Part shown: piece by piece, positions 24,294 through 32,188 of the stretch
Layout: each line of letters begins with the position of its first letter
Position numbering within the stretch: position 1 is the first letter of the stretch
Assembly (NCBI GenBank): GCA_964389755.1
Contig: CAYMEW010000023.1
Span: 1-64,000, forward strand
DNA length: 64,000 nt
Direction of reading: 5' to 3'
Source of the DNA: JBBSUQ01 sp964389755
GTDB lineage: Bacteria; Bacteroidota; Bacteroidia; Flavobacteriales_D; Crocinitomicaceae
Notes under the pieces: model-generated
Told to the model about the DNA's origin: nothing
Seen by the model: only the letters and a program-made list of their open reading frames with translations
Database searches by the model: none
Program-made: the position numbers and the translations under genes

Positions 24294-26474
24294 ATGGTTA
24301 AAGAAGATCTGAAGTCTGCTTTACGCACGTTTTTTGGCTTTGACAATTTTAAAGGAGAACAGGAGGAAATAATCAGCAATGTACTGGCCGGTAACAACAC
24401 GTTTGTGATCATGCCCACAGGCGGTGGAAAATCCATGTGTTACCAGCTGCCGGCGCTTTTGCTTGAAGGAACAGCCATCGTTGTTTCCCCGCTGATCGCA
24501 CTGATGAAAAATCAGGTGGACGCGATTCGCAATGTCAGCGATAACGAAGCGATCGCACATTTCCTGAACTCTTCGCTCACCAAAACGGAGATCAATCGCG
24601 TGAAAAGCGATATTTCCGCCGGAAAGACCAAATTGCTGTACGTGGCACCCGAATCGCTTACCAAACAGGAAAACATCGACTTCCTGACCTCGGTAAACGT
24701 TTCTTTTTTCGCAATCGATGAAGCGCACTGTATCTCCGAGTGGGGACACGACTTTCGCCCGGAATACCGGCGCCTGCGCGAAATCTTTGAAAAGATCTCC
24801 GACGTGCCGATCATTGCGCTCACCGCAACGGCCACGCCAAAGGTCCAATACGATATTCAGAAGAACCTGAACATGCTCGACGCGAAAGTGTTCAAATCTT
24901 CCTTCAACCGCGACAACCTCTATTACGAGATCCGGCCGAAGCGCAATGTTGAGAAAGAAATTATCCGCTACATCCGCACAATGGAAGGAAAGAGCGGGAT
25001 CATTTATTGCCTGAGCCGTAAAAAAGTGGAGGAACTTGCCGAACTGTTGCAGGTCAACGGGATCAATGCGCTTGCATATCACGCAGGCCTTGACGCTACC
25101 ACCCGGGCACGCCACCAGGACATGTTCCTGATGGAAGAAGTGAACGTGATTGTTGCGACCATCGCCTTCGGAATGGGGATCGATAAGCCGGACGTGCGCT
25201 TTGTGATTCACCACGATATCCCGAAATCGCTTGAAAGTTATTACCAGGAAACCGGTCGTGCCGGACGGGATGGAGGAGAAGGACAGTGTATTTCGTTCTA
25301 CAGTTACAAAGACATCGAAAAACTCGAGAAATTCCTGCAGGGCAAACCCGTTGCCGAACAGGAGATCGGCAAACAACTGCTCAACGAGATCGTGTCGTAT
25401 GCCGAAACATCCGTTTGCCGGAGGAAATTCATCCTGCATTATTTTGGGGAACAATTCGATGAACGGGGGTGCAGCGATATGTGTGACAACTGTCGCAATC
25501 CACGGGAACGCTACGAAGGCCAGGATTATGCGCTGACCTTACTCTCGGCAGTTGATAAACTTAAAGAAATGCACAAAGCCAAGCACATTTGTGCCTTTGT
25601 GGCCGGCAATATTACCGCAGATATCAAAAATTACAACCAGAACAGCCATCCCGATTTCGGCGTCGGAAAAGAAAAGGATGAAAATTTCTGGAATGCCGTG
25701 ATCAGGCAATGCATCGTGGCCGGTTTGCTGACGAAGGATATCGAAAGTTACGGCGTTTTGAAAATGACCGAGAAAGGACGCGAATTCCTTGAAAATCCGC
25801 ACTCGTTCATGCTGATCAAAGAGCATGATTACTCAGCTTCCGATGAAGAAGATACACAGCTCATGAGTTCCGGAAAGGGTGCGTTCGACGATACACTTTA
25901 CAACATGCTTATCGACCTGCGCAAATCCATTTCACGCCAGCGAAACATTCCGCCTTTCGTGATCTTCCAGGAGCCGTCGCTGAAAGACATGTGTTTCCAG
26001 TATCCGGTAACGATTGAGGAACTGACTGCCATCCAGGGCGTGGGCCAGGGAAAGGCAACGCGTTACGGCGCTCCGTTTGTTGCCCTGATCCGGGAATACG
26101 TGGAAGCCAACGAAATTGACCGTCCGCAGGACCTCGTGGTGAAATCCCTTGTAAATAAATCCGGGCTGAAAGTGCAGTTGATCCAGAATATCGACCGCAA
26201 ATTGCCTTTGGAAGACATCGGACGCAGCCAGGGCAAATCCATGGATGAAGTAATCGATGAGATCGAAGCGATCGTAGCTTCCGGAACCCGCGTGAATATC
26301 AATTATTACATCGACGATATTCTCGATTTTGAAAACCAGGAAGAGATCTTCGACTATTTCCGCGAAGCCGAAACGGACGATCTTACAACGGCTTATCACG
26401 AGTTTGACGGGGACTATTCCGAAGAGGAGTTGAGATTGATGCGGATCAAATTTATGAGCGAAATGGCAAATTAA
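24294..26474 (+). CDS. recQ: ATP-dependent DNA helicase RecQ
   Basis: A 3'-5' DNA helicase for recombination and replication repair. In 726 residues it has Walker A MPTGGGKS (40-47), DEAH (142-145) followed by CISEWGHDFRPEY, and the RecQ-specific aromatic-rich loop. Helicase motif VI ESYYQETGRAGRDG, zinc-binding cysteines (from CRRKF to CSDMCDNC), a winged-helix region and an HRDC domain (about 535-605, including IQGVGQGKATRYGAPFV) complete the family set. A C-terminal extension of about 100 acidic residues follows. It is divergent from tatC. Confidence 0.96.
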   Translation: MVKEDLKSALRTFFGFDNFKGEQEEIISNVLAGNNTFVIMPTGGGKSMCYQLPALLLEGTAIVVSPLIALMKNQVDAIRNVSDNEAIAHFLNSSLTKTEINRVKSDISAGKTKLLYVAPESLTKQENIDFLTSVNVSFFAIDEAHCISEWGHDFRPEYRRLREIFEKISDVPIIALTATATPKVQYDIQKNLNMLDAKVFKSSFNRDNLYYEIRPKRNVEKEIIRYIRTMEGKSGIIYCLSRKKVEELAELLQVNGINALAYHAGLDATTRARHQDMFLMEEVNVIVATIAFGMGIDKPDVRFVIHHDIPKSLESYYQETGRAGRDGGEGQCISFYSYKDIEKLEKFLQGKPVAEQEIGKQLLNEIVSYAETSVCRRKFILHYFGEQFDERGCSDMCDNCRNPRERYEGQDYALTLLSAVDKLKEMHKAKHICAFVAGNITADIKNYNQNSHPDFGVGKEKDENFWNAVIRQCIVAGLLTKDIESYGVLKMTEKGREFLENPHSFMLIKEHDYSASDEEDTQLMSSGKGAFDDTLYNMLIDLRKSISRQRNIPPFVIFQEPSLKDMCFQYPVTIEELTAIQGVGQGKATRYGAPFVALIREYVEANEIDRPQDLVVKSLVNKSGLKVQLIQNIDRKLPLEDIGRSQGKSMDEVIDEIEAIVASGTRVNINYYIDDILDFENQEEIFDYFREAETDDLTTAYHEFDGDYSEEELRLMRIKFMSEMAN

Positions 26475-26585
26475 TCCGCTTCGTCGAATAATTCAGAGCG
26501 TTTGCCGAATTTTTCAGGTTCAGGCGTCTTTTTCAGAAAGGTACACGTCTAAATAGTATAAATTTCAGAAAAATTCGACCTACGT

Positions 26586-29500
26586 ATGAAAGCTATCGTT
26601 TCGCTAATTTCGTTGCTGTTTGCTGCCTCCGTATTCGCCCAGGTGCCAATTGCGCAATTTTCGGCCTCGCCCCTCCAGGTGTGCGTCGGAAGCAATGTGA
26701 ACTTTACAAACCAATCTTCGGCCAATGGCGGCCCCGCGATCGTGCAGTATGCCTGGGATTTCGGCGACGGCTTCTCATCGACCCAACAAAATCCGTCACA
26801 TGCCTACGCTGCAGCCGGCACGTATACCATTACGCTCGTGGTGACCAATTCAAACGGCCAGGCGGATCCTGAGGTCAAGACCAATTACATTACCGTCAAT
26901 CCGAATCCCGTTTCACAATTCACGACTTCCGGAAACGGTTGTACCGTACCGTTCAGCGTGAGTTTCACGAATACATCTACCGGCGGTTCCAACCTGACTT
27001 ATAACTGGAATTTCGGGAATGGTCAAACTTCCACGCAACAAACGCCGGCAGCCGTTACATATAATACCGCCGGAAATTATACGGTGACTTTAACCGTTAC
27101 AAACCCTTCGACCGGCTGTACAAATACGTCCACGAAAACGATTGTCGTATCTAATTTTACTGCGGGTATCAATGCTCCGGCCACAGCCTGTGTCGGGCAG
27201 CCGGTTTCGCTAGCGGATAATTCAACAACCGGTGCCAACAACTGGAACTGGGTTTTTGGAAACGGGCAGTCTTCCACACAGCAAAATCCTTCGGTTACCT
27301 ACAACAGCCCCGGCACCTATACGATCACGCTTACTGCTCAAAACACCGGGAGTGGGTGTGCATCCACGACCACGCAGCAAATTACCGTAAATCCCTTGCC
27401 AACACCTTCGTTTACGGCGACACCATTAACCGGTTGTGCACCACAGGTGGTTAATTTTACGAATACTTCCGGCAACGGGACTTTTGTATGGTATTTTGGT
27501 GACGGTACGAGTTATTCCGGCCAAACACCACCACCGCACACCTATTCTTCGCTCGGCTCTTATGATGTGACGCTCAGCATGACCAGTCCCGGTGGTTGCA
27601 GCAACACCGTTACGCTTTACAGCCTGATCAATCTCACGGCACCAACCGTTGATTTTGTGGCAAATGATACGAGTGGTTGTGCTCCTCTGCCTGTCCAGTT
27701 TTCCGAAAGTTCGGTTTCCCCGAACCCGGGAGCAGATCCGATTAGCAACTGGCACTGGGATTTTGGAGACGGCACCACTTTTGACGGCCAAACGCCGCCT
27801 GTGCATTCATTTGACCTGGGTGTGTACGATATAACGCTCACGGTAACTACTCAAAACGGTTGTACCAATACACTCACCCTTCCGGAGTACATCCAGGTCG
27901 GCCAGGTAGATCTCGTTGATTTCAGCTGGACGCCGCAGGTAAGTTGTGCAAAAAACAATATTACCTTCACCAATGAATCGGTTATCAATACACCGCACGA
28001 TCCGAATGAAGTGGAATACTTTTGGAATTTTGGTGACGGCGGAACCTCCACGGCGGAGAATCCAAACTATCAGTACGCTGTCGACACCGGGTATTTCAAC
28101 GTGCAACTGATCGTTACCTGGCGCGGTTGTTCAGACACCCTGATCGAACCGAATGCCGTTTACATTAAAGCACCAATCGCGAAATTCGCGCCTTCAACTA
28201 CTTTAATTTGTAATCCGTCGAGTTTGCCGGTGAATATTGCTGTAACGGACCAGGCCATTCACGGTGAAACGAGCGATGACATTGAAATGATCTGGCGCTG
28301 GGGCGATAATACGAACTATTTTATGGACGATCCGCAGCTAGACGATGCCAACAAAGGAGATACCAGTCATAATTATTCCACCTACGGAACGTATACGATT
28401 CGTCAGGTGATCTATAACAATACAACCGGCTGTTCAGACAGTATCACGCAAACGGTGTATATTTCACGAACGCTGGCAAACTTCACGATCCCGAACGATT
28501 CGATCTGTAAAAACGGGACGCTGCAGTTAACGAGCACATCAACGAGTACGCATCCGCCGCTCACGTATAATTACATCATGGGGAACGGAGCGAATATTAC
28601 ATCCGGCCCCGACCCAACGTATACCTATCCGACTTCCGGAACTTTTCCGATAACGCTGATCGCGACAAATGCTGTAGGCTGTACGGGTACCAGTCCGGTG
28701 CAAAGTATCAAAGTGCTTGAACTACCGCAGGCGGCACTTAGCGCAAGTCAAACGGCAGGTTGCGCTCCGCTCACGGTTGTTTTTACAAATCAGTCGTCTC
28801 CGCAGGGAAATGGTGTTCCGCTTGATACGTTCAACTGGACTTTCAATGACGATAATACCACGCAAACAACCTCAACGATCGGTGCGACGGTTTCGCACAC
28901 GTATACTACGCAAGGCAGTTTTTCGACTACGCTCGTAGCGACCGACCAGTTTGGATGTGTTTCGGCACCGGCTTATGCGAATGTGTTGATCACCAAACCG
29001 ACAGTTGATTTCACAGTGGACTCTGTGGTCTGCGACCTCGAACAATTCACCACGTCGAATGCATCGACCGGTGCCGGCAATTTAAGCTACGAATGGCTGG
29101 TAGATCAGAGTTCCGTGTCCACGTCACAAAATTATTCGGGATCGTTCGACGAAACAAACAGCCCCGGATATACCTTCGTTCCACATATTATTCAACTGAT
29201 CGTCACCGATGAGAACGGCTGTATAGATAGCCTGAGCCAGCCGATCAATGTATCGATGCCCTATCCTCAGATCGGCTACGATTTGGATGGTGCGAATGTG
29301 AATGCCGCCGGGGAGTTTACCTGTCCACCAGTGTTTGCCGGGTTTACCGACAATTCGAATAGTTACGGGGACCTCACGAACTGGGCCTGGAATTTTGGCG
29401 ACGGAAAATCGTCCACCTTGCAGGATCCGGATAATACCTATGTTTTCCCGGGAACCTATTCCGCTTCACTGACGATTACCGACGAATTCGGGTGTACAGC

Positions 29501-30323
29501 CGATACCGCACTGATCGATTTCCTGACCATTTTCGGTCCGACAGCAGAACCGGTCTACTCCCAGTTCGGTTCGCTTTGCGCGCAGGAAGTAACGTTTACA
29601 TTAACCAATGCGCAGAATGTAACCGGCGTAACCTGGAACTTCGGGGACGGTAATACCTCGTCGGATTCGGCAATTGTGACTCATGTTTACGAAAGCATTA
29701 ACACATTTACGCCTACGGCAACGATCTTCGACAGCCTGGGGTGTGCGGTAATCTATCCGATGGATCCGATTGTCATTCCCGATAATGGGCTGGACGCTTA
29801 TTTTGTTCCGAACCAGACAGTCGGCGGCCTTGCTTTTAGTTTCCTGTTCGATGATCAGTCTGCTTTTATAACACCGATCGTTGCCTGGGACTGGACCTAC
29901 GGGAACGGCAACTTTGACAATAATACGACAGATGCGGACGGTTTCCAGCAATATTATACGGCCGGGAATTATACGATCACCCTTACTGTTACAGATGCTA
30001 ACGGCTGTAAGGATAAATACAGCATTGTTATTGAAGTGACCAACCAGTTCGAGATTCCGAACGTGCTTACTATGAACGGAGACGGGGTAAACGACGTGTT
30101 TTCGATCAAGGCGGATATTTTCAAATCGTTCAATATCATTATCCAGAACCGGTGGGGGAACGTGATTCACCAGGGTACGAATGTAACGGGAACCGTTTTA
30201 TGGGACGGCCTCACGGACCAGGGAGAAGATTGTACGGAGGGAACCTATTTTTACCAGCTTGAAGGTGTTTTGAAGGATGGAAATCCGTTTACGAAAGCAG
30301 GCTTTGTAACAAAGATCAAATAG
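26586..30323 (+). CDS. PKD-repeat surface protein with T9SS type B sorting domain
   Basis: A 1245-residue exported protein. After a signal peptide (1-18, ending SVFAQ), almost the whole length consists of roughly a dozen PKD-like beta-sandwich repeats of 75-100 residues. These are marked by WDFGDG, WNFGNG or WNFGDG motifs and the strand YNTAGNYTVTLTVTN, with one cysteine pair per repeat. The final 95 residues are the type B sorting domain (CHU_C/gliding-motility C-terminal: VLTMNGDGVNDVF, NRWGNVIHQ, YFYQLEG). It is predicted to be exported by T9SS and to act as a stalk-like or adhesive surface protein. It is monocistronic; no sharp terminator is visible after it. Confidence 0.9.
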   Translation: MKAIVSLISLLFAASVFAQVPIAQFSASPLQVCVGSNVNFTNQSSANGGPAIVQYAWDFGDGFSSTQQNPSHAYAAAGTYTITLVVTNSNGQADPEVKTNYITVNPNPVSQFTTSGNGCTVPFSVSFTNTSTGGSNLTYNWNFGNGQTSTQQTPAAVTYNTAGNYTVTLTVTNPSTGCTNTSTKTIVVSNFTAGINAPATACVGQPVSLADNSTTGANNWNWVFGNGQSSTQQNPSVTYNSPGTYTITLTAQNTGSGCASTTTQQITVNPLPTPSFTATPLTGCAPQVVNFTNTSGNGTFVWYFGDGTSYSGQTPPPHTYSSLGSYDVTLSMTSPGGCSNTVTLYSLINLTAPTVDFVANDTSGCAPLPVQFSESSVSPNPGADPISNWHWDFGDGTTFDGQTPPVHSFDLGVYDITLTVTTQNGCTNTLTLPEYIQVGQVDLVDFSWTPQVSCAKNNITFTNESVINTPHDPNEVEYFWNFGDGGTSTAENPNYQYAVDTGYFNVQLIVTWRGCSDTLIEPNAVYIKAPIAKFAPSTTLICNPSSLPVNIAVTDQAIHGETSDDIEMIWRWGDNTNYFMDDPQLDDANKGDTSHNYSTYGTYTIRQVIYNNTTGCSDSITQTVYISRTLANFTIPNDSICKNGTLQLTSTSTSTHPPLTYNYIMGNGANITSGPDPTYTYPTSGTFPITLIATNAVGCTGTSPVQSIKVLELPQAALSASQTAGCAPLTVVFTNQSSPQGNGVPLDTFNWTFNDDNTTQTTSTIGATVSHTYTTQGSFSTTLVATDQFGCVSAPAYANVLITKPTVDFTVDSVVCDLEQFTTSNASTGAGNLSYEWLVDQSSVSTSQNYSGSFDETNSPGYTFVPHIIQLIVTDENGCIDSLSQPINVSMPYPQIGYDLDGANVNAAGEFTCPPVFAGFTDNSNSYGDLTNWAWNFGDGKSSTLQDPDNTYVFPGTYSASLTITDEFGCTADTALIDFLTIFGPTAEPVYSQFGSLCAQEVTFTLTNAQNVTGVTWNFGDGNTSSDSAIVTHVYESINTFTPTATIFDSLGCAVIYPMDPIVIPDNGLDAYFVPNQTVGGLAFSFLFDDQSAFITPIVAWDWTYGNGNFDNNTTDADGFQQYYTAGNYTITLTVTDANGCKDKYSIVIEVTNQFEIPNVLTMNGDGVNDVFSIKADIFKSFNIIIQNRWGNVIHQGTNVTGTVLWDGLTDQGEDCTEGTYFYQLEGVLKDGNPFTKAGFVTKIK

Positions 30324-30382
30324 GCTGACAAAACCTGATAAAACCTGACATGGAGCGGAGTTGTAAAAATGGATGTCGTGCG

Positions 30383-30721
30383 CTAGCTGCTGAGTACCAC
30401 CTCGCGGTGCAGCTGTCCCCACCGGTACAATTCATTGAACAGCGGCTGGAGTGAACGGCCGTGGTTGGTGATCGAATAAATCACCGCCGGAGGGAAGCGA
30501 TCGAGCACTTCGCGTTTTACGAGTTTGTTGGCTTCGAGTGCCTTCAGTTCCTTGGACAGCATTTTATCCGTGATTCCGCGCACCTGTCTTGTTAGTTCCC
30601 GAAAGCGCTTGTCACTTTCCGAAAGTGAGAGCAGAATTAATAATTTCCAGCGCCCTTCCAGGGCTTCCAAGGCATCCTTGATGGCGAGTACGTTTTCCGG
30701 GCAATCTTCGTTCGTGAGCAT
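30383..30721 (-). CDS. HxlR-family winged-helix transcriptional regulator
   Basis: A 112-residue DNA-binding protein of the HxlR/YodB/HypR type. The winged helix covers about residues 18-95 (LEGRWKLLILLSLSESDKRF, then ITDKMLSKELKAL as recognition helix, then VIYSITNHGRSL). Cys7 in the N-terminal DCPEN is where HxlR-family redox sensors carry their reactive cysteine. It is divergently transcribed from a DoxX-like gene, with palindromes between the two, so it probably controls that gene. Oxidative or electrophile stress is the usual inducer in this family; for this protein that is inference. Confidence 0.88.
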   Translation of the reverse strand: MLTNEDCPENVLAIKDALEALEGRWKLLILLSLSESDKRFRELTRQVRGITDKMLSKELKALEANKLVKREVLDRFPPAVIYSITNHGRSLQPLFNELYRWGQLHREVVLSS

Positions 30722-30755
30722 CTTAATGAATTGAATATAAGTGTTACTACCTTCT

Positions 30756-30786
30756 CGGATAGTGCTATCCGGGAGGAAAGTACTTT
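30756..30786. promoter_or_regulatory. Candidate HxlR operators
   Basis: CGGATAG-TG-CTATCCG (30756-30771) is an inverted repeat with perfect 7-bp arms, and AAAGTACTTT (30777-30786) is a second perfect palindrome. A third CGGATAG half-site sits at 30791-30797 inside the DoxX promoter spacer. All lie between the divergent HxlR and DoxX-like genes. Confidence 0.6.
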
Positions 30787-30815
30787 ATTCCGGATAGCAA
30801 ACATAGCTACTTTTG
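30784..30815 (+). promoter_or_regulatory. Promoter of the DoxX-like gene
   Basis: TTTA (30784-30787) as -33, a 20-nt spacer and a perfect -7 TACTTTTG (30808-30815) precede the ATG by 20 nt. The AAAGTACTTT palindrome overlaps the -33 element and the CGGATAG half-site lies in the spacer, as expected for repression. Confidence 0.6.
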
Positions 30816-30835
30816 ACGATATCAAAATCTTTAAA

Positions 30836-31222
30836 ATGGAACGAATACAAACGTTACGCGCATGGAAAATAGCAGGACTGATCGCACGCATGTTGGTGAT
30901 CGCGGGGCTGGGCTGGGCAGTTTTCATGAAGTTGACGCAACCGGTCGACGCACTTGCGAAGATGTGGCCGTGGGCTGGTGAACTATCTCCGGAATTTGTG
31001 CGTTTTACCGGCGTTCTGGACCTGCTTGGTGCGCTTGGATTGTTATTCCCCGTATTATTCAAGATGCGTCCCCCTTGGACTTACATCGCGGGAGTCGGCA
31101 TCCTCCTCCTGATGATTTTCGCAGCAGCATTTCACATTTCGAGAGATGAACTTTCGGATATTGGTGTAAACGTATTCTTTGCCCTGCTTGTGGTATTGAT
31201 CCTTTGGAGCGAAAGAAGGTAA
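30836..31222 (+). CDS. DoxX-like membrane protein
   Basis: A 128-residue protein with four hydrophobic segments (about 10-30, 55-75, 80-100 and 108-125) and the DoxX-like pattern AGLGWAVFMKLTQP, then LDLLGALGLLFPVL. I use the ATG at 30836 because the upstream part of the frame overlaps the promoter and operator. DoxX-like proteins paired with HxlR regulators often respond to quinone, aldehyde or thiol stress. It is distinct from the other DoxX-like gene at 464. Confidence 0.82.
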   Translation: MERIQTLRAWKIAGLIARMLVIAGLGWAVFMKLTQPVDALAKMWPWAGELSPEFVRFTGVLDLLGALGLLFPVLFKMRPPWTYIAGVGILLLMIFAAAFHISRDELSDIGVNVFFALLVVLILWSERR

Positions 31223-31230
31223 ATGCTCGA

Positions 31231-32184
31231 TTAGGGAGCGCAAATCAAGGTATCGTAGGAAGGACTGAATCCTGCCCAAACGCCCAGCGCACCGTTATTC
31301 ATGTTCGAAGGAATGTTGGTCGGCGTTGAGAACGGGCTGCCACCGGTTGCCATTTGCGTGTATTTTTTCTCCATGTATTCGTAAACGGATGAATCGATCT
31401 TTGAAAACTTGATAACCACGGTGTCGCCGAGTTGATAATATCCGCGGTATCCATCAGGTACCGAATCTTCGTAGCTCATCGGGTTTTCATAGTAAAATTC
31501 AAAACTCAGTCCATTGAAAAATTCGTCGTCAAACACCGGGCTGTAAGTCGGGGTGAAAAAACCGTCTATCGGTTCACCGTTTACTGTGTTGATACGCTTT
31601 ACTTCCCAAAAATAAGCGTCATTTGGCGCTTGCGGATCAGTGAGGAAGGCATATGAAAAACCGCGGTCATTCGTACCGTTCTCCGGTTTCCAGTAAACGC
31701 TGTCGAGCGGAGTGGGTGGCAGGATCGTCGTGGAACCGGAATACGTTTTCCCTTCTACCTCGACTGTTAGCGTATATGTTTTTCCAACCTCTCCCAAAAG
31801 CGATCCGTCCAGTTTGGTGTAGGCACACAAATGATAATTGCTTACTTCCGAAGGAGGGACGCCGAAAACGGCAGCGGCCTGTTCTTCGTATCCCGGCGGG
31901 AGGTTATCCGTACATACTTCATCGAGTTGCCAGGTCGTTGTGCCGTCGGAAACGGTAACCGTAGCGCCGGAAACAAAGCCTGCCAGGAAGGCATCGGTAT
32001 CCGTCGGAGCATAAATATCTTTACTTTTCGAGAGGATCACGAACGGCGGATTCCCCGTTTCAATCGTTCCGTCCACGACCAGTTGTTCCTCGAACCCGGG
32101 GATATCCACTTTGACTTCTTTTGTGCAGGAAACCAGCAGAAATGCGCTGAAAAAGATCGCTGTTATTTTGTAGGGCATTTTCAT
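31231..32184 (-). CDS. DUF4249 lipoprotein
   Basis: A 317-residue outer-membrane lipoprotein with lipobox LVSC (Cys20). The mature part is a beta-sandwich with features of the DUF4249 family (for example QLVVDGTIETGNPPFVILS and KTYTLTVEVEGKTYSG). It starts 4 nt after the TonB-dependent receptor gene, the standard pairing for this family, and probably forms a surface lid or accessory of that receptor. The ATG at 32184 is used; a TTG 15 nt upstream is less likely. Confidence 0.88.
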   Translation of the reverse strand: MKMPYKITAIFFSAFLLVSCTKEVKVDIPGFEEQLVVDGTIETGNPPFVILSKSKDIYAPTDTDAFLAGFVSGATVTVSDGTTTWQLDEVCTDNLPPGYEEQAAAVFGVPPSEVSNYHLCAYTKLDGSLLGEVGKTYTLTVEVEGKTYSGSTTILPPTPLDSVYWKPENGTNDRGFSYAFLTDPQAPNDAYFWEVKRINTVNGEPIDGFFTPTYSPVFDDEFFNGLSFEFYYENPMSYEDSVPDGYRGYYQLGDTVVIKFSKIDSSVYEYMEKKYTQMATGGSPFSTPTNIPSNMNNGALGVWAGFSPSYDTLICAP

Positions 32185-32188
32185 CGGC

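Noticed and set aside
24321..25454. 377-codon open frame on the minus strand
   Set aside because: It is exactly antisense to the recQ helicase core, has no recognisable domain and lacks a promoter.
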